DNA from: Pseudomonadota bacterium
GTDB lineage: Bacteria > Pseudomonadota > Alphaproteobacteria > Rhodospirillales > Casp-alpha2
Length of the DNA stretch: 10,627 bases
Direction of reading: 5' to 3'
NCBI GenBank assembly: GCA_022563215.1
Contig: JADFNT010000032.1
Location: 1 to 10,627, forward strand
Under the pieces are notes generated by a model. It saw only the letters and a program-made list of their open reading frames with translations, was not told the DNA's origin and ran no database searches. Positions 1 to 7,057 of this stretch are shown here, piece by piece; within the stretch, counting starts at the first letter, position 1, and each line of letters starts with the position of its first letter. Made by a program: the position numbers and the translations under genes.

Positions 1-1789
1 GGGCCGCGAAAGGCGATGCCGCCGGGGCCGGGGCGGCGGAAGCAGGGCCGGGGGGCGGTTGCGCCGGGGCCGGGGCGCCGGCGGCGGGTTTCGGCGACTG
101 GCCGAACAGCTTCGGCAGGATTTCCTTCGACGGGCCGGCCAGGGCGACCTTGCCACGGTCCAGCGCCACCAGGTCGCTGCAGGCGGCCAGCAGTCTAGGG
201 CTGTGGGTGACGATGATGACCGTCCGATCCTTGCTGAGGTCGGTCAACGTCTGGCGCAGTTCCTGCTCCGCATGGCGATCGAGGCTGCTTGACGGCTCAT
301 CCAGCAACAACACCGGCGGGTCGCCGACAAGCGCCCGGGCAATGGTGATCCGCTGACGTTGACCCCCGGACAGACGCCTTCCGGCCTCGCCGATCTCGGT
401 GCCGTAGCCGTCGGGCAGATCGATGATGAAATGATGGACGCCGGCGGCGGTCGCCGCCTTGATGATTTCCTCGTCGGATGCCTGCGGAAAGCGGTGGATG
501 ATGTTGTCGCGCACGGTGCCGGCGAACAGCACCGATTCCTGGGGCACATAGCCCATCCAGTGGGCCAGTTCGATGCGGGTGAACTGGGAAATGTCGGCGC
601 CGTCCAGCAGCACCCGCCCGCTGGTCGGGGGATAGAGGCCCTGGATGATCTTCAGCAGCGTCGTCTTGCCGCTGCCGTTGCGCCCCACCAGGGCGTGAAC
701 GCTGTGGGATTTGATGGTGATCGTCACGTTGTCGACCACCGGCGCCATGTCCTCGCCGAAAGCAAAAGTGACGCCTTGCAGCTCGATCTCGCCGGTCGGG
801 CGTTCCAGCTTGATTTCGCTTTCCTCGCGCTCGCCCTCGATGGAGAAAACCTCGCCCAGACGGTCGACCGCCTGCTTGAAGCTGTTGAAGGTGCGCCATT
901 GCCCGACCAGTTGATTAAGCGGCCCCAAAAGCCGGCCGCTCAGCATGTTGGTGGCGATCAACGCCCCCATGGTCAGCGACCCGTTGATGATGGCGATGGC
1001 GCCGACGGACGTCATGCACAACGAAGTGAGCATGGTCAGGCTGCCGCCGAGGTTGGTAAAGGTGTCGGTCTTGGCCCCGCGCATGATCGACTGTTCGATG
1101 TTTTCGGCGTGTTTTTCCGCCCAAACCGGCCGCATGGACTGATCCAGCGCCAGCGCCTTGATGGTGGTGCGGCCGTTGATCATTTCGGCGATCAGGCTAT
1201 CGCGGCTTTGCGTCGTCTGACGCTCTGCCTGGTTGGCGGCGGCCATGGTGGAGCCCGATTTCCAGGCCACGAACATAAAAGCCGGCATGATGATCAAAAG
1301 GACCCAGGCGATGGGCAGCGCGATGACCAGGATCACGCCTAAAAACACCAGCGCGAACGGCAGGTCGGCCACCAACAGCGCCGAGGCGCCGGAAAGCGTG
1401 TTGCGGACCACGTCGACGTCGCGGAAAAGCGATTGCCAGTGGTTCGCCGGCTTGGACTCAAGCGTGTGTAGCGGCAGCGCCATCAGCTTGTCGAACAGGC
1501 GCTGCCCGACCAGAACATCGATCCGCAAAGCCACCGACTGCATAATCCGGGACCGGGCCATGCGCAGGATGTAGTCGAAGATTATGACGAAAATCATGCC
1601 GATGGCCAGGCCCCAAAGGGTGCTGATCCCGGCGCTGGCGATCACCCGGTCGTAGACCTGGAGCGTGAATACCGGCACCGCGAGCGCCAACAGGTTGACG
1701 AACAGCGACATCGCCAAAACCTCGCGGAAAATCGGCCTCAGCGGGTCCATGAAGGGCTTGAGCCAGGCGCGTGAAGGGGGATCACTCAT
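1..1789 (-). CDS. Type I secretion ABC exporter, permease fused to ATPase (3' end beyond window)
   Basis: Inner-membrane exporter subunit expected to work with a HlyD-type adaptor and a TolC-type outer membrane channel to secrete an unfolded protein. The frame is open from ATG 1789 to the left edge, at least 596 residues. The N-terminal 330 residues form the transmembrane domain, with the exporter-typical stretch around VFTLQVYDRVI (residues 40-50). The ATPase domain follows: Walker A GRNGSGKT at 369-376, signature LSGGQRQR at 473-480, Walker B ending in D497-E498, and switch histidine H529. There is no N-terminal C39-like peptidase domain, so it has the short form (PrtD/LapB-like transmembrane domain). 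After about residue 555 comes a Pro/Ala-rich tail that reaches the window edge. No strong Shine-Dalgarno sequence precedes the start, so a slightly upstream non-ATG start is possible. Family assignment is firm; substrate unknown. Confidence 0.93.
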   Translation of the reverse strand, partial: MSDPPSRAWLKPFMDPLRPIFREVLAMSLFVNLLALAVPVFTLQVYDRVIASAGISTLWGLAIGMIFVIIFDYILRMARSRIMQSVALRIDVLVGQRLFDKLMALPLHTLESKPANHWQSLFRDVDVVRNTLSGASALLVADLPFALVFLGVILVIALPIAWVLLIIMPAFMFVAWKSGSTMAAANQAERQTTQSRDSLIAEMINGRTTIKALALDQSMRPVWAEKHAENIEQSIMRGAKTDTFTNLGGSLTMLTSLCMTSVGAIAIINGSLTMGALIATNMLSGRLLGPLNQLVGQWRTFNSFKQAVDRLGEVFSIEGEREESEIKLERPTGEIELQGVTFAFGEDMAPVVDNVTITIKSHSVHALVGRNGSGKTTLLKIIQGLYPPTSGRVLLDGADISQFTRIELAHWMGYVPQESVLFAGTVRDNIIHRFPQASDEEIIKAATAAGVHHFIIDLPDGYGTEIGEAGRRLSGGQRQRITIARALVGDPPVLLLDEPSSSLDRHAEQELRQTLTDLSKDRTVIIVTHSPRLLAACSDLVALDRGKVALAGPSKEILPKLFGQSPKPAAGAPAPAQPPPGPASAAPAPAASPFAA

Positions 1790-2101
1790 AGGAAAGAAAT
1801 ATACGGCTCCCAAGCAAATGACGCTAGCCCATGTTGGCGGCGATTTTATGGCGCTGGCGGGGCCTCGGGGGCTTAAGGCATCCGTTTTCGAAACCGGCGC
1901 CCCATGGTTGGGGACTGACGGGGGTTTCAGGCTTACCGGCGGGCATGAGGCACCCGAACGGGTCGAGAATTACGGCTTGACCCCGAAACGGCGGACCTGT
2001 GTAGTGCCGTGTGTCCGGGAGCCAATTAAGGGGTTTAAGGCCGGTGACGAAGTTCAGGATTCGTTTTAATGGTCTCGCCCGGAGTCGGAGAGGGCGGCCG
2101 G
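1790..2101. other. Divergent intergenic region between exporter and CHASE2 cyclase
   Basis: This 312 bp stretch separates two genes read in opposite directions and should hold promoters for both. A sigma70-like candidate for the plus-strand cyclase is listed separately. For the exporter, minus-strand TATATT (about 1796-1801) is too close to the ATG to be persuasive. A short near-palindrome GTTTTCGAAAC lies near 1884-1894. Open frames crossing the region look like chance extensions. Confidence 0.5.
1977..2005 (+). promoter_or_regulatory. Candidate sigma70-like promoter for CHASE2 cyclase
   Basis: TTGACC at 1977-1982, a 17 nt spacer and TGTAGT at 2000-2005 (4 of 6 consensus bases). Transcription would begin near 2012, about 90 nt ahead of the chosen start. 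Only a consensus reading; the -10 box is weak. Confidence 0.35.
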
Positions 2102-4369
2102 ATGCTTAAGTTCCTGCGCTCCGCCTTCAGCTTCGAGAGGCTTTTGGGCATGGTCCTCCTGGCGGGATTCATGTTCCTGTATTACGTCGACCCCTATCCG
2201 GTGGAATTCCTGCGCCTGAAGACCTTCGATTTTTACCAACAGCAGAAACCGCGTGAAATTCCCCCGCCTCAGGGCAAGCCGGTCACCATCATCGACCTCG
2301 ACGAGGAAAGCCTGGCCGAAATCGGCCAATGGCCGTGGCCGCGCACCATCGTCGCCAAGCTCATCGAGAACCTGACGCAGATGGGCGCCGCCTTGGTCGC
2401 CTTCGACATCGTGTTCGCCGAACCGGACAGGATGAATCCGAATAAAATTCCGGATACCGTGGTCGGCCTCGACGAGGCCACCAAGGCCAAGCTTAGGGCG
2501 CTTCCCAGCAACGACGAGATCATGGCCCGGGCGATCCGCAAAAGCCGCGTCGTGTTGGGCCAGGCCGGTTACTGGGAAAAGCTGGAAACCAAGAAGGGCC
2601 CGCCGATCAAGAAATCCGTGGCGCTCCTGAAGCAGGGCAAGAACGTCAACCCGGCCCTCTTCCTGCCCCGGTTCCAGTCGTTGATCCGCAACGTGCCGGT
2701 GATTGAAAAGCCGGCCACCGGCCACGGCATCTTTTCCCTGGTGCCGGAACCCGACGGCATCGTCAGAAGGGTGCCGACGCTGTTCGTCTATGAAAACGAG
2801 CTGTATCCGTCGCTGTCGATCGAGATGCTGAGGGTCGCGTTTAACCGCAAATCCATTCTGGTCAAGGCCAACGCCGCCGGCATCACCTTTCTGGGCATTC
2901 ACAAGAATCTCCAGCTTCCGACCGACAGCCACGGCCGGGTGTGGCCGTATTTCTCGAAAAGCGACAAATCCAAGTACGTATCGGCCAAGGACGTGCTGAA
3001 CGGAACCGCTGACCCGGCGCTGATCAAGGGCAAGCTGACCATCGTCGGCACGTCCGCGGTCGGGCTTCTGGATATTCGCTCCGTGCCGACGGAGTCGGTC
3101 ATGCCCGGAGTCGAGGTGCACGTGCAGCTGATCGAGGCGGCGCTTCATAAAAAATGGCTTTCGCGGCCCAATTATTTCATCGGCGCCGAGCTGGCGTTGA
3201 TCCTGTTCGGCGGCTTGGCGATGATCATTCTGGTCCCTTGGGCCGGGGCGAAATGGGGCCTGGCGGTTTTTTTGTTGTTTGCCGGCGGGGCCGGGGCGAC
3301 TTCGTGGTACCTGTTCGCCGGCCTTGACCTCTCGATGATCCCGGTTATCGGCTTCAAGCTCGACGGACGGCTGTTGTTCGACGCCGGCTACGCGGGCATA
3401 TCCATTCTGTTTATGTACATGGTGCTGACCTACACCAGCTACGCCAAGGAAGAAGCCAATCGGCGCAAGACCCGGGAGGCCTTTTCAAAATATCTTTCAC
3501 CGGACATGGTCAAACGCGTCGCCGAGAACCCGAGTGAGCTCAAGCTCGGCGGCGAGGAGCGGGATATGACGCTTTTGTTCTGCGACGTGCGCGGCTTTAC
3601 CACTATATCCGAACAGTTCGACGCCGTCGGCCTGACCAGCCTCATCAACAAGCTTCTGACGCCGTTGACCAACGTAATCCTTAAACGGCTCGGCACCGTG
3701 GATAAGTACATGGGCGATTGCATCATGGCGTTCTGGAACGCGCCCCTCGACGACCCGGACCATGCCCGGAACGGCTGCCTGTCGGCGCTGGAGATGCTGG
3801 GCGAAATGGCCCCCTTGAACGAACGCCTGAAAAAAGAGGCGGAAGAAGAAGGCCGCAAGCACATCCCGTTGAAAGTGGGCCTGGGGCTAAATTCCGGGCT
3901 GGCGGTGGTCGGCAACATGGGATCCGACCAGCGTTTCGATTATTCGGTGCTCGGCGACATCGTCAATCTGGCCGCCAGGCTGGAGGGGCAAAGCAAGTCT
4001 TACGGCGTCGACATCGTCCTCGGGCGCGATACCTGGATCCAGGTGCCGGAGATGGCGACCATCGAGTTGGACCTGATTCAGGTCAAGGGCAAGACGGTGG
4101 GAGTCAACATCTTCGTCCTTCTCGGCGGCGAGGAGATGGAGCAGAACCCGGATTTCCGGAACCTGCGCAAAATCCACGAACAGATGATCACCGCCTACCG
4201 GGCCCAGCAATGGGACAGCACCAAGGCGAAGATCAAGGAATGCCGGATTCTTTGCGAGCCCTATGGGCTGGACTTCCTCTATGACCTCTACGAAACCCGC
4301 ATCGCCGACTTCGAAGCCGACCCGCCGGCCCCCGATTGGGACGGCGTCTTCATCGCCACCACTAAGTAG
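2102..4369 (+). CDS. Membrane-bound class III nucleotide cyclase with CHASE2 sensor domain
   Basis: Makes cAMP (most likely) from ATP in response to a periplasmic signal. Using start 2102 (755 residues): membrane helix about 12-29, periplasmic CHASE2 domain about 34-354 (IIDLDEESLAEIGQWPWPR and FDIVFAEPDR are typical), three membrane helices about 358-381, 385-406 and 422-446, then the catalytic domain from about 484. Metal-binding aspartates are D495 (FCDVRGFT) and D539; the purine-selecting lysine is K535 in DKYMGD; the second purine position is S615 in YSVLGD; transition-state N622 and R626 are in DIVNLAARLE. All catalytic residues are present. A helical tail ends in DWDGVFIATTK, almost the same as in the facing cyclase. 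Start 2102 has GGAGAGGG 7 nt upstream and puts the first helix near the N-terminus; ATG 2069, 11 codons earlier with AGGA at 2056-2059, is also possible. Confidence 0.95.
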   Translation: MLKFLRSAFSFERLLGMVLLAGFMFLYYVDPYPVEFLRLKTFDFYQQQKPREIPPPQGKPVTIIDLDEESLAEIGQWPWPRTIVAKLIENLTQMGAALVAFDIVFAEPDRMNPNKIPDTVVGLDEATKAKLRALPSNDEIMARAIRKSRVVLGQAGYWEKLETKKGPPIKKSVALLKQGKNVNPALFLPRFQSLIRNVPVIEKPATGHGIFSLVPEPDGIVRRVPTLFVYENELYPSLSIEMLRVAFNRKSILVKANAAGITFLGIHKNLQLPTDSHGRVWPYFSKSDKSKYVSAKDVLNGTADPALIKGKLTIVGTSAVGLLDIRSVPTESVMPGVEVHVQLIEAALHKKWLSRPNYFIGAELALILFGGLAMIILVPWAGAKWGLAVFLLFAGGAGATSWYLFAGLDLSMIPVIGFKLDGRLLFDAGYAGISILFMYMVLTYTSYAKEEANRRKTREAFSKYLSPDMVKRVAENPSELKLGGEERDMTLLFCDVRGFTTISEQFDAVGLTSLINKLLTPLTNVILKRLGTVDKYMGDCIMAFWNAPLDDPDHARNGCLSALEMLGEMAPLNERLKKEAEEEGRKHIPLKVGLGLNSGLAVVGNMGSDQRFDYSVLGDIVNLAARLEGQSKSYGVDIVLGRDTWIQVPEMATIELDLIQVKGKTVGVNIFVLLGGEEMEQNPDFRNLRKIHEQMITAYRAQQWDSTKAKIKECRILCEPYGLDFLYDLYETRIADFEADPPAPDWDGVFIATTK

Positions 4370-4421
4370 CCTGAGAAGATAGAGACGCCTATTTCGAGGT
4401 CATCACCCAGACGCCGTCCCA
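4337..4421. repeat. Inverted repeat across the convergent cyclase 3' ends
   Basis: TGGGACGGCGTCT at 4337-4349 is perfectly complementary to AGACGCCGTCCCA at 4409-4421, with a 59 nt spacer. Each arm lies in the last codons of one cyclase and encodes part of its WDGV tail, so the repeat follows from the shared tail. A further AGACGCC at 4383-4389 can pair with the first arm and would give a tighter hairpin just past the plus-strand stop. No T-run follows, so a terminator is not shown. Confidence 0.6.
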
Positions 4422-6767
4422 GTCCTTGGGCGGGTCTTTCTTCAGTTTCTCGCAGCGTTCGATGTAGGTCTGCGCCAGCTTGTCGCTCTCATTGGCCTTG
4501 ATCGCCTCCTGGAAGCGGCCGATGCCTTTGTCCCAATTGCCGGCGCGGTATTCCTTCACCCCTTCGTTGAAGTAGTTCACGTTGTCCATCAGGTTGGGAT
4601 AGGTCTCGTCGGTGTGGTAGTCCAGCACCTCGTAAACGCCGACCGGTTCGGTCTTGCCCTTGACCACGACCATGTCGATGTCGCGTAGTTTATAGGTGCC
4701 TTTCAGCTTGGCCTTGGTGAATTCGCTGATCAACAGGCGCGCCGAATACTGCTTGCACGCCGATTCAAGCCGTGCCGCCAGGTTCACGCCGTCGCCGATC
4801 ATCGTGTAGTCCATGCGCTTGGGCGAGCCGATGTTGCCGGACACCACCATGCCGGTGTTCAGCCCGACCCCGTGGTCGATGGGATCCAGGCCCTTGGCCG
4901 CGCGTTCCACGTTCCATTCCCAAAGCTCGACGATCATGGCGATGGCGGCGCGCACGGCGCGGTCCTCGTCGTCGTCGTGGGCAACGGGAATGCCGAACCC
5001 GGCCATGATGGCGTCGCCGATGAACTTGTCCAGCATGCCGCCTTCCCGGGTGATGCAGTCGACCATGATGGTGAAGTAATCGTTGAGCATTTGTACCGTG
5101 CCCTGGGCGCCGAGGGCCTCGGTGATGGTGGTGAAGCTGCGGATGTCGGAAAACAACACCGTGATTTCGCTGCTTTTGCCGCCGAGAAATTCCTCACCCC
5201 CGCCATCGCTCATCAACTGGTCGGCGATGCCGGGGTCCATGTAGCGCGACATGGTGGATTTCATCCGTTTTTCGGTGCTGATGTCCTCGATCATGATCAT
5301 CGCGCCGAGCTTCTTTTCCTTCTGGTTATCGTCCTCGCCGATGAGCGGCAGGACGGTGACGTTGGCCGAAATCGTTTCTTTCTCGTCCTCGTCCCCGAAT
5401 TCCAGTTCCGCGTCCATAAGGAGGTTCTGCTCGAGCGATTCCTCGACCTTCTTGACCCGCTCTATCAGCCAGGCGTTGGCACCGGCGAAGAACTCGTCCG
5501 CCTGCTTGTCGAGGACATCGTCCACCGTCACCCGCATGATGCGGAGCCCGGCGGCGTTGCAGGTGACGATCTTGCCGTCCTCGTTCATGGTGATGACGGC
5601 GTTGGTCATGCTTTCCAGCATGCTTTCGTTGTAGTTCTTCATGTTCTGGACGTCTTCGAACAGCTTGGCGTTCTCAAGCGCGATGGACACTTGCGCCGTG
5701 AACGCCTTCAGCCGGTGCTCGTCCTCGTCGGTGAACGGCCCGCCGCGCCTGTTCAGGACCTGGGTGACGCCGATGGTCTTGGAGTTCTTGTTGATGATCG
5801 GCACGCACAGGATCGAGCGGGTGAAATAGCCGGTCTTCTTGTCGAACGCCGGGTTGAACCGAAGATCGGCGTAGGCATAGGGGATGTTGACCGTCTTGCC
5901 CGAGGTGAACACGGTGCCGGCGATGCCCATGTGGTTGGGAAGCCGGATTTCGCCGATCGAATCGCCCATGGCGACGCGGGAGAACAGCTCGTCGGTCTTT
6001 TCGTCGTTGAGGAACAGCGTCGAACGGTCGGCGTCGAGCATCCTTGTCGCTTCGCTCATCACCTTGGCCAGCAACGTCCCCAGTTCCAATTCCGAGGTGA
6101 CGTCGGACACCACGTCCAGGAACTCCATTTCTTTTTCGCGGCTTTTCTTCATCCGTTCGACGTACTGGGTGCTTTGCAGCGCCACCGCCGCCTGGGTGGC
6201 GATCGCCTCCAACAGGTTCAGGTCGTCCGGGGTGAAGGAGGCTTCCTTCTTGTTCAGCGCCTGGGTAACGCCGATGACGTTGCCTGTGACCGTCTTGACC
6301 GGGGCGCAAACGATGTTCTTGGTCTTGAATCCAGTCTGTTCGTCGACCTTGCGGTTGAAGCGCTCGTCATTATAGGCGTCGTCGATGACTTCTCCCTTGC
6401 CCGATTGGAAAACCGCGCCGGCGATGCCGGTCGTATTGAGCATCCGGATTTCGCGCGAGAAGTTGCCCTGGGCGACGCGGGAATAGAGCTCGGCGGTGGC
6501 GCCGTCGTTGAGGAACAGCGAAGCGCGCTCCGCCCCCAGTTCATAGGCAATCATCTCGACCAGGGTCTGCAGGACCTCGTCCAGGCTTTCGATCCCCGCC
6601 ACCCGGCGCGACACGTCGAGCAGCATCTCCGCCTGCTGCAGCTTCTTGTCGGCCTGGCGCAGGAGGGCCACCCGGTCAGGCGCCCCTTGGCCCGTATCGG
6701 CCTGGGGTTGCGCGGCCCCGGCCTGGTCCTGCTCTGCCGCCTGTTCGGCGGGAACGTTGTTTGCCAT
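4389..6767 (-). CDS. Soluble class III nucleotide cyclase, GAF-GAF-PAS-cyclase (CyaB1/CyaB2-like)
   Basis: Cytoplasmic adenylate cyclase (guanylate cyclase activity not excluded), 792 residues. Order: Gln/Ala-rich N-terminus (1-32) with a short helix, GAF1 about 55-200, GAF2 about 220-368, PAS about 380-495, catalytic domain about 530-715, then a TPR-like helical pair and the tail DWDGVWVMTSK. Catalytic residues: metal-binding D541 (FSDIRSFT) and D585, purine-selecting K581 and T655, N662 and R666 in GDGVNLAARLE. The cyclic-nucleotide GAF signature NKFDE is nearly complete: GAF1 has N172, K173, F178, D182 but Leu where Glu is expected; GAF2 has N339, Arg340 for Lys, F345, D349, E350. Domain order and TPR-like end match Anabaena CyaB1, where cAMP bound to a GAF domain activates the enzyme. 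AAGGAGG at 6777-6783 lies 9 nt before ATG 6767. No membrane segment. Confidence 0.95.
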   Translation of the reverse strand: MANNVPAEQAAEQDQAGAAQPQADTGQGAPDRVALLRQADKKLQQAEMLLDVSRRVAGIESLDEVLQTLVEMIAYELGAERASLFLNDGATAELYSRVAQGNFSREIRMLNTTGIAGAVFQSGKGEVIDDAYNDERFNRKVDEQTGFKTKNIVCAPVKTVTGNVIGVTQALNKKEASFTPDDLNLLEAIATQAAVALQSTQYVERMKKSREKEMEFLDVVSDVTSELELGTLLAKVMSEATRMLDADRSTLFLNDEKTDELFSRVAMGDSIGEIRLPNHMGIAGTVFTSGKTVNIPYAYADLRFNPAFDKKTGYFTRSILCVPIINKNSKTIGVTQVLNRRGGPFTDEDEHRLKAFTAQVSIALENAKLFEDVQNMKNYNESMLESMTNAVITMNEDGKIVTCNAAGLRIMRVTVDDVLDKQADEFFAGANAWLIERVKKVEESLEQNLLMDAELEFGDEDEKETISANVTVLPLIGEDDNQKEKKLGAMIMIEDISTEKRMKSTMSRYMDPGIADQLMSDGGGEEFLGGKSSEITVLFSDIRSFTTITEALGAQGTVQMLNDYFTIMVDCITREGGMLDKFIGDAIMAGFGIPVAHDDDEDRAVRAAIAMIVELWEWNVERAAKGLDPIDHGVGLNTGMVVSGNIGSPKRMDYTMIGDGVNLAARLESACKQYSARLLISEFTKAKLKGTYKLRDIDMVVVKGKTEPVGVYEVLDYHTDETYPNLMDNVNYFNEGVKEYRAGNWDKGIGRFQEAIKANESDKLAQTYIERCEKLKKDPPKDWDGVWVMTSK

Positions 6768-6776
6768 CCCTATGCC

Positions 6777-6795
6777 CCTCCTTGGGCTCGGAGGA
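6777..6795 (-). promoter_or_regulatory. Possible Shine-Dalgarno sequestering hairpin of the GAF cyclase
   Basis: On the minus-strand mRNA, CCUCC (complement of 6790-6794) can pair with GGAGG (complement of 6777-6781) across an 8 nt loop, plus one U-G pair (6795 with 6776). GGAGG is the core of the cyclase Shine-Dalgarno sequence, 9 nt before its ATG. The CCUC bases also form the end of the closing stem of the 6791-7057 element, so the two pairings exclude each other. The pairing is read from sequence; a regulatory role is inference. Confidence 0.4.
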
Positions 6796-7057
6796 TAGAA
6801 TCTACCTTATAACACCCATACGATCCCCACTCCCGGTTTCTCGGCAGGAGAGTGCCCGCAGGCGATGCGGGACCATCGTCAAGGGGACTAAGAAGCCGGG
6901 AGTAGGGACCCCCAAAGCGCCCAGGGGGGCGGCTTCCCAAGCCTACCGGACGCGTTGCCCGATGCTTGTGATGCGCCAGCATCACAGCGCTTCGCGCGCC
7001 TTTCCGGACGAACTTGGAAAGCCGTCGTATGGTTGCCATAAGTTAGATTTTATCCTC
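6791..7057. repeat. 267-nt inverted-repeat element folding into a gapless four-stem junction
   Basis: Outer arms 6791-6823 and 7025-7057 pair at 28 of 33 positions. Inside, with no unpaired base at the junction: stem 2, 6824-6841 with 6891-6908 (16 of 18); stem 3, 6909-6913 with 6925-6929 (CCCCC/GGGGG); stem 4, 6930-6941 with 7013-7024 (11 of 12). Stem 2 carries an inner hairpin CCCGCA/TGCGGG (6855-6860, 6866-6871). Stem 4 continues with CCGGA/TCCGG (6946-6950, 7003-7007) and ends in TGTGATGC-GCCA-GCATCACA (6967-6986). Non-Watson-Crick positions become G-U four times on the minus strand and twice on the plus strand, slightly favouring a minus-strand RNA. It could be a structured mRNA leader, a MITE-like repeat, or both. 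No target-site duplication is seen at the edges. Confidence 0.75.

Noticed and set aside
359..1342. Long plus-strand frame opposite the exporter
   Set aside because: It lies antisense to a clear ABC transporter and its translation is rich in His, Asp, Gly and Gln, typical of a GC-rich shadow frame.
1665..2069. 134-codon plus frame ending at the CHASE2 gene
   Set aside because: It begins inside the exporter gene on the opposite strand, shows no domain, and its only in-frame ATG lacks a ribosome binding site.
2066..3148. 360-codon minus-strand frame opposite the CHASE2 cyclase
   Set aside because: Shadow frame: the plus strand encodes an intact CHASE2 domain here.
4872..6812. 646-codon plus-strand frame opposite the GAF cyclase
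   Set aside because: Antisense to a gene with full domain structure and catalytic residues; the translation has no recognisable domain.
6770..7039. 89-codon minus frame and a 99-codon plus frame (6761-7060) across the structured element
   Set aside because: Both simply read through the inverted-repeat stems, lack ribosome binding sites and show similar peptides (YGCYK and YGCHK) because the arms are complementary.
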